NCBI RefSeq assembly: GCF_036226405.1
Contig: NZ_CP108464.1
Span: forward strand, 6,262,001 to 6,326,000
Direction of reading: 5' to 3'
Length of the DNA: 64,000 nt
Source of the DNA: Streptomyces sp. NBC_01260
GTDB lineage: Bacteria; Actinomycetota; Actinomycetes; Streptomycetales; Streptomycetaceae
Part shown: piece by piece, positions 44,771-53,131 of the stretch
Layout: every line of letters starts with the position of its first letter
Position numbering within the stretch: position 1 is the stretch's first letter
Notes under the pieces: model-generated
What the model was told of the DNA's origin: nothing
Seen by the model: the letters and a program-made list of their open reading frames with translations, nothing else
Databases searched by the model: none
Position numbers and translations under genes: made by a program

Positions 44771-44799
44771 TGGCAAAACGTGCCACGTAGGCGTACAGT
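44771..44799 (+). promoter_or_regulatory. SDR promoter with TetR-operator candidate
   Basis: TGGCA-AAACG-TGCCA at 44771-44785 overlaps a weak -35 (TGGCAA, 44771-44776) 17 bases before the -10 TACAGT (44794-44799). Repressor binding would block RNA polymerase; the link to the divergent TetR protein is inferred. Confidence 0.5.
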
Positions 44800-44849
44800 G
44801 GACAAGAAATGAGATTGTCATCGGGGGATTCGAGATCGGGAGACCTCAT

Positions 44850-45620
44850 ATGAACCGCTACGAAGGCCGACGCGTACTCATCACCGGCGCGGGCTCCGGC
44901 ATCGGACAGGCCACCGTCCACCGCGTCCTCGCCGAGGGCGGCCGTGTGGTCGCCGCCGATGTCAGCGAGGCGGGCCTGAAGGCCACGTACGGCACCGCCG
45001 AGGCGAACGGCACCGCCGGCCGCCTCACCACCACCGTCCTCGACATCTCGGACGAGACCGCCGTCCGTACCGGCGTCGCCGCCGCCGTGACCGCCCTCGG
45101 CGGACTGGACGTGCTGGTCAACGCGGCGGGCATCCTGCGCTCGGAGCACACGCACAAGACGTCGCTGGAGTTCTTCAACAAGGTCATCGCGGTCAACCTC
45201 ACCGGCACGTTCCTGATGATCCGCGAGGCGATACCGGCACTGCTGGCGGGCGACAAGCCGGCCGTCGTGAACTTCTCCTCGACGTCGGCGAGCTTCGCGC
45301 ACCCCTACATGTCGGCCTACGCGGCGAGCAAGGGCGGCATCCAGTCGATGACCCACGCGCTGGCCGCCGAGTACAGCAAGCAGGGGCTGCGCTTCGCCGC
45401 CGTCGCGCCCGGCTCGATCTCCTCCGACATGACCAGTGGCAACGGCCCGGGGCTCCCGGCCGACGCCGACATGTCGCTCTTCGCGAAGCTGGCCCCCGCG
45501 CTGGGCGAGGGCTTCGCCAGCCCGGACACCGTGGCGGGCGTCGTCGCGATGCTCGGCTCGCAGGACGGCGCGTTCATCACCGGTACGGAGATCCGCATCG
45601 ACGGCGGCACCCACTACTGA
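44850..45620 (+). CDS. Short-chain dehydrogenase/reductase
   Basis: 256 residues, classical SDR: TGAGSGIG cofactor motif (11-18), NAAG (about 91), catalytic Ser in NFSSTSA (about 145), Tyr-x-x-x-Lys in YAASK (about 157-161) and APGSISSDM. Asp39 at the end of beta-2 (AADVS) favours NAD over NADP. Start ATG 44850 follows GGGAG. Substrate unknown (3-oxoacyl or steroid-type). Expected to be controlled by the divergent TetR. Confidence 0.94.
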   Translation: MNRYEGRRVLITGAGSGIGQATVHRVLAEGGRVVAADVSEAGLKATYGTAEANGTAGRLTTTVLDISDETAVRTGVAAAVTALGGLDVLVNAAGILRSEHTHKTSLEFFNKVIAVNLTGTFLMIREAIPALLAGDKPAVVNFSSTSASFAHPYMSAYAASKGGIQSMTHALAAEYSKQGLRFAAVAPGSISSDMTSGNGPGLPADADMSLFAKLAPALGEGFASPDTVAGVVAMLGSQDGAFITGTEIRIDGGTHY

Positions 45621-45648
45621 TCGGGAGCGCGGGCGGGCGCGGCAGGGC

Positions 45649-46170
45649 TCAGACGCTGCCGAACCGCTCCTGGAGCAGCGGGAAGCGGTCGGCCAGGGCC
45701 GCGTCGTCCTCGAAGCTGAACGCGGTGCCCTCCGGCTCGGCGGGCTGGGGCGGCAGCCCGAGGTCCGGCGTGACCACCCCGGTGAGCTGCTCGTACGCCT
45801 CGTCGGCGGCGTAGCCCAGCTCTTCCGCGTCCCCGTCGAGCTCCTCGTCGAAGTCGTCGAGGAGCTCGGCGAGGCTGTCCGGATCGTGCACGGCGCCCTC
45901 GAAGATCTCTCGGCCCTGGCCGATCAGCCAGCAGCGGAAGTAGTCGAAGGCGTCGTCGCTCGCCCCGCCGAGCAGTACGGTGGCGGCGCCCCACAGATCC
46001 CAGCGGTAGGCGCGGTTGTAGCGGGCCTCGAAGTGCCGGGCGAAGTCCAGCACGGAATCGGGATCGAGCTGCACCAGGCGTTCGACCAGCAGGTCGGCGT
46101 GGTCCTCGGGGTCACCGTCGGCGGCCTCGCGGGTGCTGTCGATGAGCTCCCAGAATTCCGTCTCGTCCAT
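45649..46170 (-). CDS. DUF4240-family protein
   Basis: 173 residues starting MDETEFWELIDSTREAADG, the usual N-terminus of DUF4240 proteins; an upstream in-frame ATG at 46218 would add 16 residues and is less likely. Conserved YNRAYRWDLWGAATVLLGG and FDYFRCWLIGQGREIFE segments are present. Acidic overall. Function unknown; members are often near immunity-like or stress genes. Convergent with the SDR gene. Confidence 0.88.
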   Translation of the reverse strand: MDETEFWELIDSTREAADGDPEDHADLLVERLVQLDPDSVLDFARHFEARYNRAYRWDLWGAATVLLGGASDDAFDYFRCWLIGQGREIFEGAVHDPDSLAELLDDFDEELDGDAEELGYAADEAYEQLTGVVTPDLGLPPQPAEPEGTAFSFEDDAALADRFPLLQERFGSV

Positions 46171-46250
46171 CACGGGTCCAGCATCTGCCTTGGCGGCGGG
46201 CGACGCACGCGGAGACACCGAAATGAAGCCTTACGGCTCCCCCGCAACCG

Positions 46251-47231
46251 TTACCGGGGCCGCCGGTAGAGCGCGTTCAGCTGTTCGGCGGCGGCGGCGA
46301 AGCGGCTACGCAGCGCGGCCGGCTCCAGGACCTCCAACTCCGGTCCCAGGGAGAGCAACTGGCCGTACGCGACGTCCAGGGACTCGACCGGCAGAGTGAC
46401 CGTCACCCATCCGTCGGCCCCGGGCGGGCCGGCCGCGTCCAGGGCGTCCCGGGCGGCGGCGCGGTCCACGGTGTCCGGCAGCCGGCCGGCCGCCGCCTCC
46501 GAGAGACGCAGCGTCACCTCGGTACGCAGGATCGACCGGGCGAACTGGGCCGCGCGCTCGTTCCAGAAGCCCGGCAGGTCGAAGCCCTCGTCCCGGACGA
46601 ACCGGGTGTCCGACACGGCGACGGCCGTGAAGCGGTCGATCCGGTACACCCGGAAGTCGTCCGCCGCGCGGGCGCAGAGGTACCAGACCCCGGCCTTGAG
46701 CACGAGTCCGTACGGCGCCAGCTCCCGTTCCACCTCGGTGTCCTGACCGGCTCGTCGGTAGCGCGCCAGAACCGTCCGGTCGTCCCGGACCGCCTCGGCC
46801 ACGGCAGGCAGCAGTTCGGGGGTGGCCGGTTCCCGGTACCAGCCGGGTGCGTCCAGGTGGAAGCGCCGGCTGACACCGGTGGAGGCGTCCCGCAGGGAGG
46901 GGAGAAGGGCCGCCGACACCTTCAGCCGGGCGGCGGACGCGGCGTCCTCCAGGCCCATCTCGCGCAGCGCGGAGGGCAGCCCGGAGAGGAAGAGCGCCTC
47001 GGCCTCGTCACGGGCGAGACCGGTGAGCCCGGTGCGGTACCCGCCGACGAGCCGGTACCCGCCCGCCCGCCCCCGCTCCGCGTAGACCGGGATCCCGGCC
47101 TCGGAGAGCGCCTGGGCGTCCCGGGTGACGGTCCGCTCCGACACCTCCAGCTCCCGGGCGAGCTCGGCGGCGGTCATGGCGGGGCGGGACTGCAGGAGCA
47201 GCACCATTCTGATGAGCCGGGCAGCACGCAT
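46251..47231 (-). CDS. YafY-type HTH/WYL-domain transcriptional regulator
   Basis: 326 residues. N-terminal helix-turn-helix (TAAELARELEVSERTVTRDA about 20-39, wing AERGRAGGYRL), then WYL domain (about 145-225; REPATPELL..., ending with the YRIDRFTAVAV ligand-loop) and the WCX C-terminal extension (VTVTLPVESLDVAYGQLLSLG). WYL regulators respond to nucleic-acid or small ligands, frequently acting on neighbouring genes. ATG 47231 is preceded by weak ribosome-site sequence. Its targets are not obvious here. Confidence 0.92.
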   Translation of the reverse strand: MRAARLIRMVLLLQSRPAMTAAELARELEVSERTVTRDAQALSEAGIPVYAERGRAGGYRLVGGYRTGLTGLARDEAEALFLSGLPSALREMGLEDAASAARLKVSAALLPSLRDASTGVSRRFHLDAPGWYREPATPELLPAVAEAVRDDRTVLARYRRAGQDTEVERELAPYGLVLKAGVWYLCARAADDFRVYRIDRFTAVAVSDTRFVRDEGFDLPGFWNERAAQFARSILRTEVTLRLSEAAAGRLPDTVDRAAARDALDAAGPPGADGWVTVTLPVESLDVAYGQLLSLGPELEVLEPAALRSRFAAAAEQLNALYRRPR

Positions 47232-47286
47232 GCGGCCATTGTGACCGCGCCACGGGGCGTGTGTTCCCGGGCCCGGGGCGGCGGCC

Positions 47287-47357
47287 GCAAGCGCCGGCCG
47301 GGGGTGGCTGCAAGCGCCGGCCGGGCTTTGAAGTGCCGCCGGACCGGCTTGAAGTGC
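47287..47357. repeat. Short direct repeats between WYL regulator and aceE
   Basis: A 16-base unit (47287-47302) recurs exactly at 47310-47325, then TTGAAGTGC occurs at 47328 and 47349. They look like decayed pieces of an intergenic repeat family. The 261-base gap 47232-47492 has no gene. Confidence 0.6.
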
Positions 47358-47394
47358 GAGCAGCGGCACATGGCAACGCTCCGGCGGGAAAAGC

Positions 47395-47416
47395 AGCCCG
47401 TCCGGCGATTGAGGAC
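47395..47416. repeat. Streptomyces intergenic repeat of the CCGGCGATTGAGGAC type
   Basis: AGCCCGTCCGGCGATTGAGG and the following AC (47395-47416) is, from memory, one variant of a very common short intergenic repeat in Streptomyces genomes found near gene ends. Copy number here cannot be counted. Confidence 0.5.
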
Positions 47417-47447
47417 AGAGCCTGTGCCGGAGCGGGGCAGACGCACG

Positions 47448-47487
47448 CGGAGGACGGGGCGGGCAGCCGGGCCCGCCCCGTCCTCCG
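47448..47487 (-). terminator. Hairpin terminator of aceE
   Basis: Perfect 17-base arms (47448-47464 and 47471-47487) with a six-base loop, five bases after the aceE stop. Confidence 0.85.
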
Positions 47488-47492
47488 GGCCG

Positions 47493-50162
47493 TCAGAGCC
47501 CGTACCGCTCGCGGGCCTCCTTGACCGCCGACGCGGTCACCTCACCACGGCGGGCCAGCTGGGCCAGTGCCGCGACGGTCACCGACTGCGCGTCGACACC
47601 GAAGTGGCGGCGGGCAGCCTCGCGGGTGTCGGAGAGGCCGAAGCCGTCCGTACCGAGCGAGGACCAGTCCTGCTCCACCCACTGGCTGATCTGGTCCGGC
47701 ACCGCGCGCATCCAGTCGCTGACCGCGAGGACCGGACCCGGTGCGCCTTCCAGCGCCTGGGTCACGTACGGCACCCGATGCTCGCCGCGGAGCAGCGCCT
47801 CGTCGCACTCCAGCGCCTCCCGGCGCAGCTCGCCCCACGAGGTGGCGGACCAGACGTCGGCCGTGACACCCCAGTCCGCGGCCAGCAGCTCCTGGGCCTC
47901 CAGGGCCCAGTGGATCGCCGTACCGGACGCCATCAGCTGAAGGCGCGGCGCGTCCGCCTTCGCGGGCGCGCCCTCCTTGAAGCGGTAGAGGCCCTTGACG
48001 ATGCCCTCCTCGACGCCTTCCGGCATCGCGGGCTGCGGCTTCGGCTCGTTGTAGACCGTCAGGTAGTAGAAGACGTTCTCGGCGTCGGGGCCGTACATCC
48101 GGCGCAGACCGTCCTGGACGATCACCGCGATCTCGTACGCGAACGCCGGGTCGTAGTTGAGCGACGCCGGGTTCGTGGACGCGATCAGGTGCGAGTGACC
48201 GTCCGCGTGCTGGAGGCCCTCGCCCGTGAGGGTCGTGCGGCCCGCCGTGGCACCGACCACGAAGCCGCGGCCGAGCTGGTCGCCCAGCTGCCAGAACTGG
48301 TCACCCGTACGCTGCCAGCCGAACATCGAGTAGAAGATGTAGAACGGGATCATCGGCTCGCCGTGCGTCGCGTACGACGTGGAAGCGGCGATGAAGTCGG
48401 CCATCGCGCCGGCCTCGGTGATGCCCTCGTTGAGGACCTGGCCGTCCTTGGCTTCCTTGTAGTACATCAGCTGGTCGCGGTCGACCGGGTCGTACGTCTG
48501 GCCCAGCGGCGAGTAGATGCCGGCCGACGGGAACAGCGCCTCCATACCGAAGGTGCGGGCCTCGTCGGGGACGATCGGAACCCAGCGCTTGCCGGTCTCC
48601 TTGTCCCGCATCAGGTCCTTGGCCAGGCGGACGAACGCCATCGTGGTGGCCAGTTCCTGCTTGCCGGAGCCCTTCTTCAGCGCGCTGAACGCGCGCTCCT
48701 CGGGCTGCGGCAGGGCCACCGCGTGCACCCGGCGGGCCGGGGCGGGGCCGCCGAGGGCGGCACGGCGCTCCTGGAGGTAGCGGACCTCGGGGGAGTCGGC
48801 GCCCGGGTGGCCGTAGGGCACCAGGCTCTCGTCCAGCTTCGAGTCCGGGATCGGCAGCTCCAGGAGATCGCGCATGGCGCGGAACTGCTTGCCGTCGAGC
48901 TTCTTCATCTGGTGGTTGGCGTTGCGCGACTCGAAGCCCGGGCCGAGCGTGTAGCCCTTCACCGTCTGCGCGAGGATCACGGTCGGCGCACCCTTGTGCT
49001 CGACCGCGGCCTTGTACGCCGCGTACACCTTGCGGGCCTCGTGGCCACCGCGCGAGGTGTGGAAACACTCGGCGATCTTCGCGTCGGTGAGCAGCTTCGC
49101 CAGCTCGGCGAGAGCGGGCTCGGCGCCGAAGAAGTGCTGCCGGATGTAGGCGACGTCGCGGGTGGCGTACGTCTGGAACTGCGCGTCCGGGACCTCCCGG
49201 AGCCGGCGCACCAGGGCGCCCGTGGTGTCGAGCTGGAACAGCTCGTCCCAGGCGTTGCCCCAGAGCGTCTTGATGACGTTCCAGCCGGCGCCGCGGAACG
49301 CGCCCTCCAGCTCCTGGACCACCCGGAAGTTGGCGCGGACCGGACCGTCGAGCCGCTGCAGGTTGCAGTTGATGACGAAGGTCAGGTTGTCGAGCTGCTC
49401 ACGGGCCGCGAGGGCGAGGGCGGCGGTCGACTCGGGCTCGTCCATCTCGCCGTCGCCCAGGAAGGCCCAGACGTGCGAGTTCGACGTGTCCTTGATGTTG
49501 CGGTTGGTCAGGTAGCGGTTGAAGCGCGCCTGGTAGATCGCCGAGAGCGGGCCGAGGCCCATCGACACGGTGGGGAACTCCCACAGCCAGGGCAGCCGCC
49601 GCGGGTGCGGGTAGGACGGCAGACCCTCGCCGCCCGCCTCCTGGCGGAAGTTGTCGAGCTGCTGCTCGCTCAGCCGGCCGTCCAGGAAGGCGCGGGCGTA
49701 TATGCCGGGGGAGGCGTGGCCCTGGATGTAGAGCTGGTCGCCGGAGCCGTCCCCCTCCTTGCCGCGGAAGAAGTGGTTGAAGCCGGTCTCGTACAGCCAG
49801 GCCGCCGAGGCGAAGGTGGCGATGTGGCCGCCGACGCCGAGCCGGGAGCCACGGGTGACCATCGCGGCCGCGTTCCAGCGGTTCCAGGCGGTGATCCGGG
49901 ACTCCATCTCCAGGTCGCCGTCGAACGCGGGCTCGGCGGCGGTCGGGATGGAGTTGACGTAATCGGTCTCCAGCAGTTTGGGCAGCGCGAGACCGGCGCC
50001 CTCGGCATGCTGGAGCGAGCGGCGCATCAGGTATGCGGCGCGGTGCGGGCCTGCGGCCTTGGTGACGGCATCGAGGGAGGCCGCCCATTCGGCGGTCTCC
50101 TCGGGGTCGCGGTCCGGGAGCTGGTCGAGCTCGCTCGGAAGCTTTCCTACGGGGTCGGTCAT
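47493..50162 (-). CDS. aceE: Pyruvate dehydrogenase E1 component (homodimeric AceE type)
   Basis: 889 residues, full length for AceE. Decarboxylates pyruvate with thiamine diphosphate and passes the hydroxyethyl group to the lipoyl E2. The ThDP/Mg motif [10 protein letters not shown]...INCN (about 236-264) and HEVGG-like and PSVYGHQQ-type regions ([32 protein letters not shown]) are in place, as are WQRTGDQFW and C-terminal lobes. ATG 50162 has GGAAGG upstream. The E2 partner (sucB) and E3 (lpdA) lie downstream of the GntR gene but in separate transcripts. A promoter with an overlapping operator is at 50248-50276. Confidence 0.98.
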   Translation of the reverse strand: MTDPVGKLPSELDQLPDRDPEETAEWAASLDAVTKAAGPHRAAYLMRRSLQHAEGAGLALPKLLETDYVNSIPTAAEPAFDGDLEMESRITAWNRWNAAAMVTRGSRLGVGGHIATFASAAWLYETGFNHFFRGKEGDGSGDQLYIQGHASPGIYARAFLDGRLSEQQLDNFRQEAGGEGLPSYPHPRRLPWLWEFPTVSMGLGPLSAIYQARFNRYLTNRNIKDTSNSHVWAFLGDGEMDEPESTAALALAAREQLDNLTFVINCNLQRLDGPVRANFRVVQELEGAFRGAGWNVIKTLWGNAWDELFQLDTTGALVRRLREVPDAQFQTYATRDVAYIRQHFFGAEPALAELAKLLTDAKIAECFHTSRGGHEARKVYAAYKAAVEHKGAPTVILAQTVKGYTLGPGFESRNANHQMKKLDGKQFRAMRDLLELPIPDSKLDESLVPYGHPGADSPEVRYLQERRAALGGPAPARRVHAVALPQPEERAFSALKKGSGKQELATTMAFVRLAKDLMRDKETGKRWVPIVPDEARTFGMEALFPSAGIYSPLGQTYDPVDRDQLMYYKEAKDGQVLNEGITEAGAMADFIAASTSYATHGEPMIPFYIFYSMFGWQRTGDQFWQLGDQLGRGFVVGATAGRTTLTGEGLQHADGHSHLIASTNPASLNYDPAFAYEIAVIVQDGLRRMYGPDAENVFYYLTVYNEPKPQPAMPEGVEEGIVKGLYRFKEGAPAKADAPRLQLMASGTAIHWALEAQELLAADWGVTADVWSATSWGELRREALECDEALLRGEHRVPYVTQALEGAPGPVLAVSDWMRAVPDQISQWVEQDWSSLGTDGFGLSDTREAARRHFGVDAQSVTVAALAQLARRGEVTASAVKEARERYGL

Positions 50163-50247
50163 GTTCGCCGCCTTCCGGTGAGGAGGGGGGTGGAGAAGTC
50201 CCTGACTGGCAGGACAGGGCGATGGGGCCGGTGGGCCCGCTGGTGAA

Positions 50248-50276
50248 CTCTAAGTCGCCGATCGATGATCGATCAA
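50248..50276 (-). promoter_or_regulatory. aceE promoter overlapped by a GntR-type palindrome
   Basis: Minus strand: TTGATC (50276-50271), 17-base spacer, TTAGAG (50253-50248). The perfect ten-base palindrome TGATCGATCA at 50266-50275 covers the -35. The leader is about 80 bases. The adjacent GntR protein is the natural candidate repressor. Confidence 0.55.
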
Positions 50277-50367
50277 AGGATGAAAGGCAAAACTTCTCGA
50301 TATGAAGAAAGTGGCATGGGGTGCCGCAGAACAGGGCACGGAGTGACGGGGTAAATCAGACAAAACA

Positions 50368-50393
50368 GGCGCTCGCCTGCACAGGAGAGCGCC
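50368..50393 (-). terminator. Hairpin downstream of the GntR gene
   Basis: GGCGCTC (50368-50374) pairs with GAGCGCC (50387-50393). Small stem in the 299-base gap between aceE and GntR genes; plausible end of the GntR transcript. Confidence 0.35.
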
Positions 50394-50461
50394 CCTCACG
50401 ACAGATGCGTACCCGCCCGGGAGTCAGCCGGCACCCGGCCAGTACTCGGCCCTCATGCGTT

Positions 50462-51085
50462 TCAGGCGCGCGGTGCGCAGCCGAGCACATGCGCCTTGAC
50501 CAGCACACCGATGTCCGGGTCCTTGCGCAGGAACGCCTCGATGAGCGCCTCGTGCTCCTCGGCGTACGACTTCTGCACCGTGCCGAGCCAGCGGATCGAG
50601 AGCGCCGTGAACACCTCGATGCCCAGCCCCTCCCAGGTGTGCAGCAGCACCGCGTTCCCGGCCGCCCGGACCAGCTCGCGGTGGAAACCGACCGTGTGGC
50701 GCACCTGGGCCTCGCCGTCGGCCCGCCGGTCCGCCTCGTACAGCGCCGTCACATGGGGCGCGAGCAACGAGCAGTCCTCGCCTAGCCCGGGGGCCGCCAG
50801 CTCCGCGGCGATCTGCTCCAGACCGGCCCGGACCGGATAGCTCTCCTCCAGATCGGCCGCGGTGAGATTGCGGACCCGGACGCCCTTGTTGGGTGCCGAC
50901 TCGATCAGCCGGAGCGTCTCCAGCTCCCGCAGCGCCTCGCGCACGGGCGTCTGGCTGACCTCCAGCTCGGTGGCGATGCGCCGCTCCACGATCCGCTCGC
51001 CCGGCTTCCAGCGCCCGCTGACGATCCCGTCCACGATGTGCTCGCGGATCTGCTCGCGCAGCGAGTGGACGACGGGCGGGGTCAT
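50462..51085 (-). CDS. GntR-family regulator, FadR subfamily (candidate PDH regulator)
   Basis: 207 residues. N-terminal winged helix with the FadR-type LREQIREHIVDGIVSG and KPGERIVERRIATELEVSQT stretches (recognition helix about 38-57, SQTPVREALRELE), then an FCD ligand domain with metal-binding pattern: Asp/His residues at HVTALYE, HTVGFHREL and EHEALIEAF. Position between aceE and sucB, and palindromes in both promoters (50266-50275, 51152-51161), suggest it senses a carboxylate such as pyruvate or lactate and controls these genes. ATG 51085 with GGAGCC. Confidence 0.93.
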   Translation of the reverse strand: MTPPVVHSLREQIREHIVDGIVSGRWKPGERIVERRIATELEVSQTPVREALRELETLRLIESAPNKGVRVRNLTAADLEESYPVRAGLEQIAAELAAPGLGEDCSLLAPHVTALYEADRRADGEAQVRHTVGFHRELVRAAGNAVLLHTWEGLGIEVFTALSIRWLGTVQKSYAEEHEALIEAFLRKDPDIGVLVKAHVLGCAPRA

Positions 51086-51151
51086 GTGTGGCTCCTTCGG
51101 GGCAAACCGGTGCTGCCTGCACCCACCCCCGCTGCCGGGGGCGACAGGTGG

Positions 51152-51161
51152 TGTCTAGACA
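51152..51161. promoter_or_regulatory. GntR/FCD-type palindrome upstream of the GntR gene
   Basis: TGTCTAGACA, a perfect palindrome flanked by A-T (ATTGTCTAGACAC on the minus strand), close to the FadR-type TTGTCnnGACAA boxes. Lies 67 bases before the GntR start; likely autoregulation. Confidence 0.5.
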
Positions 51162-51166
51162 ATACG

Positions 51167-51207
51167 GCGGCGCCCCCGCCCGGGAGTGTTCCGGACGGGG
51201 GCGCCGC
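51167..51207 (-). terminator. Hairpin terminator of sucB
   Basis: GCGGCGCCCCCG (51167-51178) and CGGGGGCGCCGC (51196-51207) with an inner CCGG/CCGG pairing, 27 bases after the sucB stop. Confidence 0.7.
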
Positions 51208-51234
51208 TGGTGAGGCTGGTTACAACTGCGGTGC

Positions 51235-53070
51235 TCAGAGGCCGAGCTCGACCTCGAACTCACCGGCCTCCAGGATCGCCTTGACCGCGGTCAGGTAACG
51301 GGCGGCGTCCGCGCCGTCCACCAGACGGTGGTCGTAGGAGAGCGAGAGGTACGTCATGTCGCGGACGCCGATGACGGTGCCCTCGGCGGTCTCGATGACG
51401 GCCGGACGCTTGACGGTGGCGCCGATGCCCAGGATGGCTGCCTGGTTCGGCGGCACGATGACGGTGTCGAACAGCGCACCGCGCGAGCCGGTGTTGCTGA
51501 TGGTGAAGGTGGCACCGGACATGTCGTCCGGCGTCAGGCCGCCACCGCGGGCCTTGCCGGCCAGCTCGGCGGTCTTCTTCGAGATACCGGCGATGTTGAG
51601 GTCGCCCGCACCCTTGATGACCGGGGTCATCAGACCCTTCTCGGCGTCCACGGCGATGCCGATGTTCTCCGAGTCGAAGTACGTGATCGTGCCTTCGTCC
51701 TCGTTGATCCGGGCGTTGACGACCGGGTGGGCCTTCAGCGCCTGGGCAGCGGCCTTGACGTAGAACGGCATCGGGGAGAGCTTGACGCCCTCACGGGCCG
51801 CGAAGGCGTCCTTCGCCTTGTTGCGCAGCTTCATCAGCTTGGTGACGTCGACCTCGACGACCGTGGTCAGCTGAGCCTGCGAGTGCAGCGCCTTCATCAT
51901 GTTCTCGCCGATGACCTTGCGCATGCGGGTCATCTTGACCGTCTGACCGCGCAGCGGGGACACCTCCAGCTTCGGCGCCTTGGAGGCGGCATGGCCTCCG
52001 GCAGGCACGGCGGCGGGTGCCGGGGCAGCGGCGGCCTTGGCGGCCTCCGCGGCGGCGACGACGTCCTGCTTGCGGATACGGCCACCGACGCCGGTGCCCT
52101 TGACCGCGCCCAGGTCGACGCTGTTCTCGGCGGCGAGCTTGCGGACCAGCGGCGTGACGTACGCGCCGTCGTCACCGGAGGTCGCGGCCGGAGCGGCCGG
52201 GGCCGCCGGGGTGACCGGAGCCGGAGCCGGAGCAGCGGCGGCGGGCGCCGGAGCGGCCGGTGCCGGAGCGGCGACCGGTGCGGCCGGAGCCGCCGGAGCC
52301 GGGGCGGCCGGCGCGGGAGCGGCCGGTGCCGGAGCAGGCGGAGCAGCCGGGGCGGCGGGCGCCGGGGCAGCGGCGGCCGGAGCCGGAGCAGCGGCGGCCG
52401 GAGCAGCGGCCGGAGCGGCGGCCGGAGCAGCGGCCGGAGCGGCACCGGGAGCACCGATGACGGCGAGCTTGGCGCCGACCTCGGCGGTCTCGTCCTCGGC
52501 GACGACGATCTCCAGCAGCACACCGGAAACCGGGGCCGGGATCTCGGTGTCGACCTTGTCCGTGGAGACCTCCAGGAGGGGCTCGTCCTCCGTGACCTCC
52601 TCGCCGACCTCCTTCAGCCAGCGGGTGACGGTGCCCTCGGTGACGCTCTCGCCGAGCGCCGGAAGGGTGACGTCGGTCCCGGCGGCGCCACCGGCCGGGG
52701 CGGCGGCCGGAGCCTCGGCTGCGGGGGCCGGAGCGGCGGCGGGGGCCTCGACAGCCGGTGCCGGTGCCGGTGCCGGTGCCGGGGCGGCCTCGGGCTCGGC
52801 GGCCGGCGCTGCTGCGGCAGCCGGCGCGCCGGTGCCGTCGTCGATGACGGCCAGCTCGGCGCCGACCTCGACGGTCTCGTCCTCGGCGACCTTGATGGCG
52901 GCCAGGATGCCGGAGGCGGGGGCCGGGATCTCGGTGTCGACCTTGTCGGTCGAGACCTCGAGCAACGGCTCGTCGGCCTCGACGCGCTCGCCCTCGGCCT
53001 TCAGCCAACGGGTGACAGTGCCCTCGGTGACGCTCTCGCCGAGCGCCGGAAGGGTTACGGAAACCGACAT
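51235..53070 (-). CDS. sucB: Dihydrolipoamide acyltransferase E2 (2-oxoglutarate dehydrogenase type) with two lipoyl domains
   Basis: 611 residues, ATG 53070 following AAGGAG. Forms the core transferring acyl groups from lipoyl arms to CoA. Layout: lipoyl domain 1 (1-76, lipoylated Lys in EVSTDKVDTEI), Ala/Pro linker, lipoyl domain 2 (about 127-205, same motif), an Ala/Pro-rich flexible linker of roughly 100 residues, the E1/E3-binding domain (about 305-345, YVTPLVRKLAAENSVDL), and the catalytic domain (about 378-611) ending with SYDHRLVDGADAARYL (active His in the HxxxDG motif). Labelled succinyltransferase by similarity; in actinobacteria this E2 may serve both pyruvate and 2-oxoglutarate dehydrogenases. 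Requires LipB and LipA. Confidence 0.97.
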   Translation of the reverse strand: MSVSVTLPALGESVTEGTVTRWLKAEGERVEADEPLLEVSTDKVDTEIPAPASGILAAIKVAEDETVEVGAELAVIDDGTGAPAAAAAPAAEPEAAPAPAPAPAPAVEAPAAAPAPAAEAPAAAPAGGAAGTDVTLPALGESVTEGTVTRWLKEVGEEVTEDEPLLEVSTDKVDTEIPAPVSGVLLEIVVAEDETAEVGAKLAVIGAPGAAPAAAPAAAPAAAPAAAAPAPAAAAPAPAAPAAPPAPAPAAPAPAAPAPAAPAAPVAAPAPAAPAPAAAAPAPAPVTPAAPAAPAATSGDDGAYVTPLVRKLAAENSVDLGAVKGTGVGGRIRKQDVVAAAEAAKAAAAPAPAAVPAGGHAASKAPKLEVSPLRGQTVKMTRMRKVIGENMMKALHSQAQLTTVVEVDVTKLMKLRNKAKDAFAAREGVKLSPMPFYVKAAAQALKAHPVVNARINEDEGTITYFDSENIGIAVDAEKGLMTPVIKGAGDLNIAGISKKTAELAGKARGGGLTPDDMSGATFTISNTGSRGALFDTVIVPPNQAAILGIGATVKRPAVIETAEGTVIGVRDMTYLSLSYDHRLVDGADAARYLTAVKAILEAGEFEVELGL

Positions 53071-53131
53071 GGTTTCAGTTGCTCCTTACGAATGTGCGGA
53101 AGTAGGTCGGTCGTCGCGCCCGGTCGACTGA

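Noticed and set aside
46857..50246. A 1129-codon open frame antisense to aceE
   Set aside because: AceE motifs and length are complete on the minus strand; this frame is Arg/Val/Gly-rich noise.
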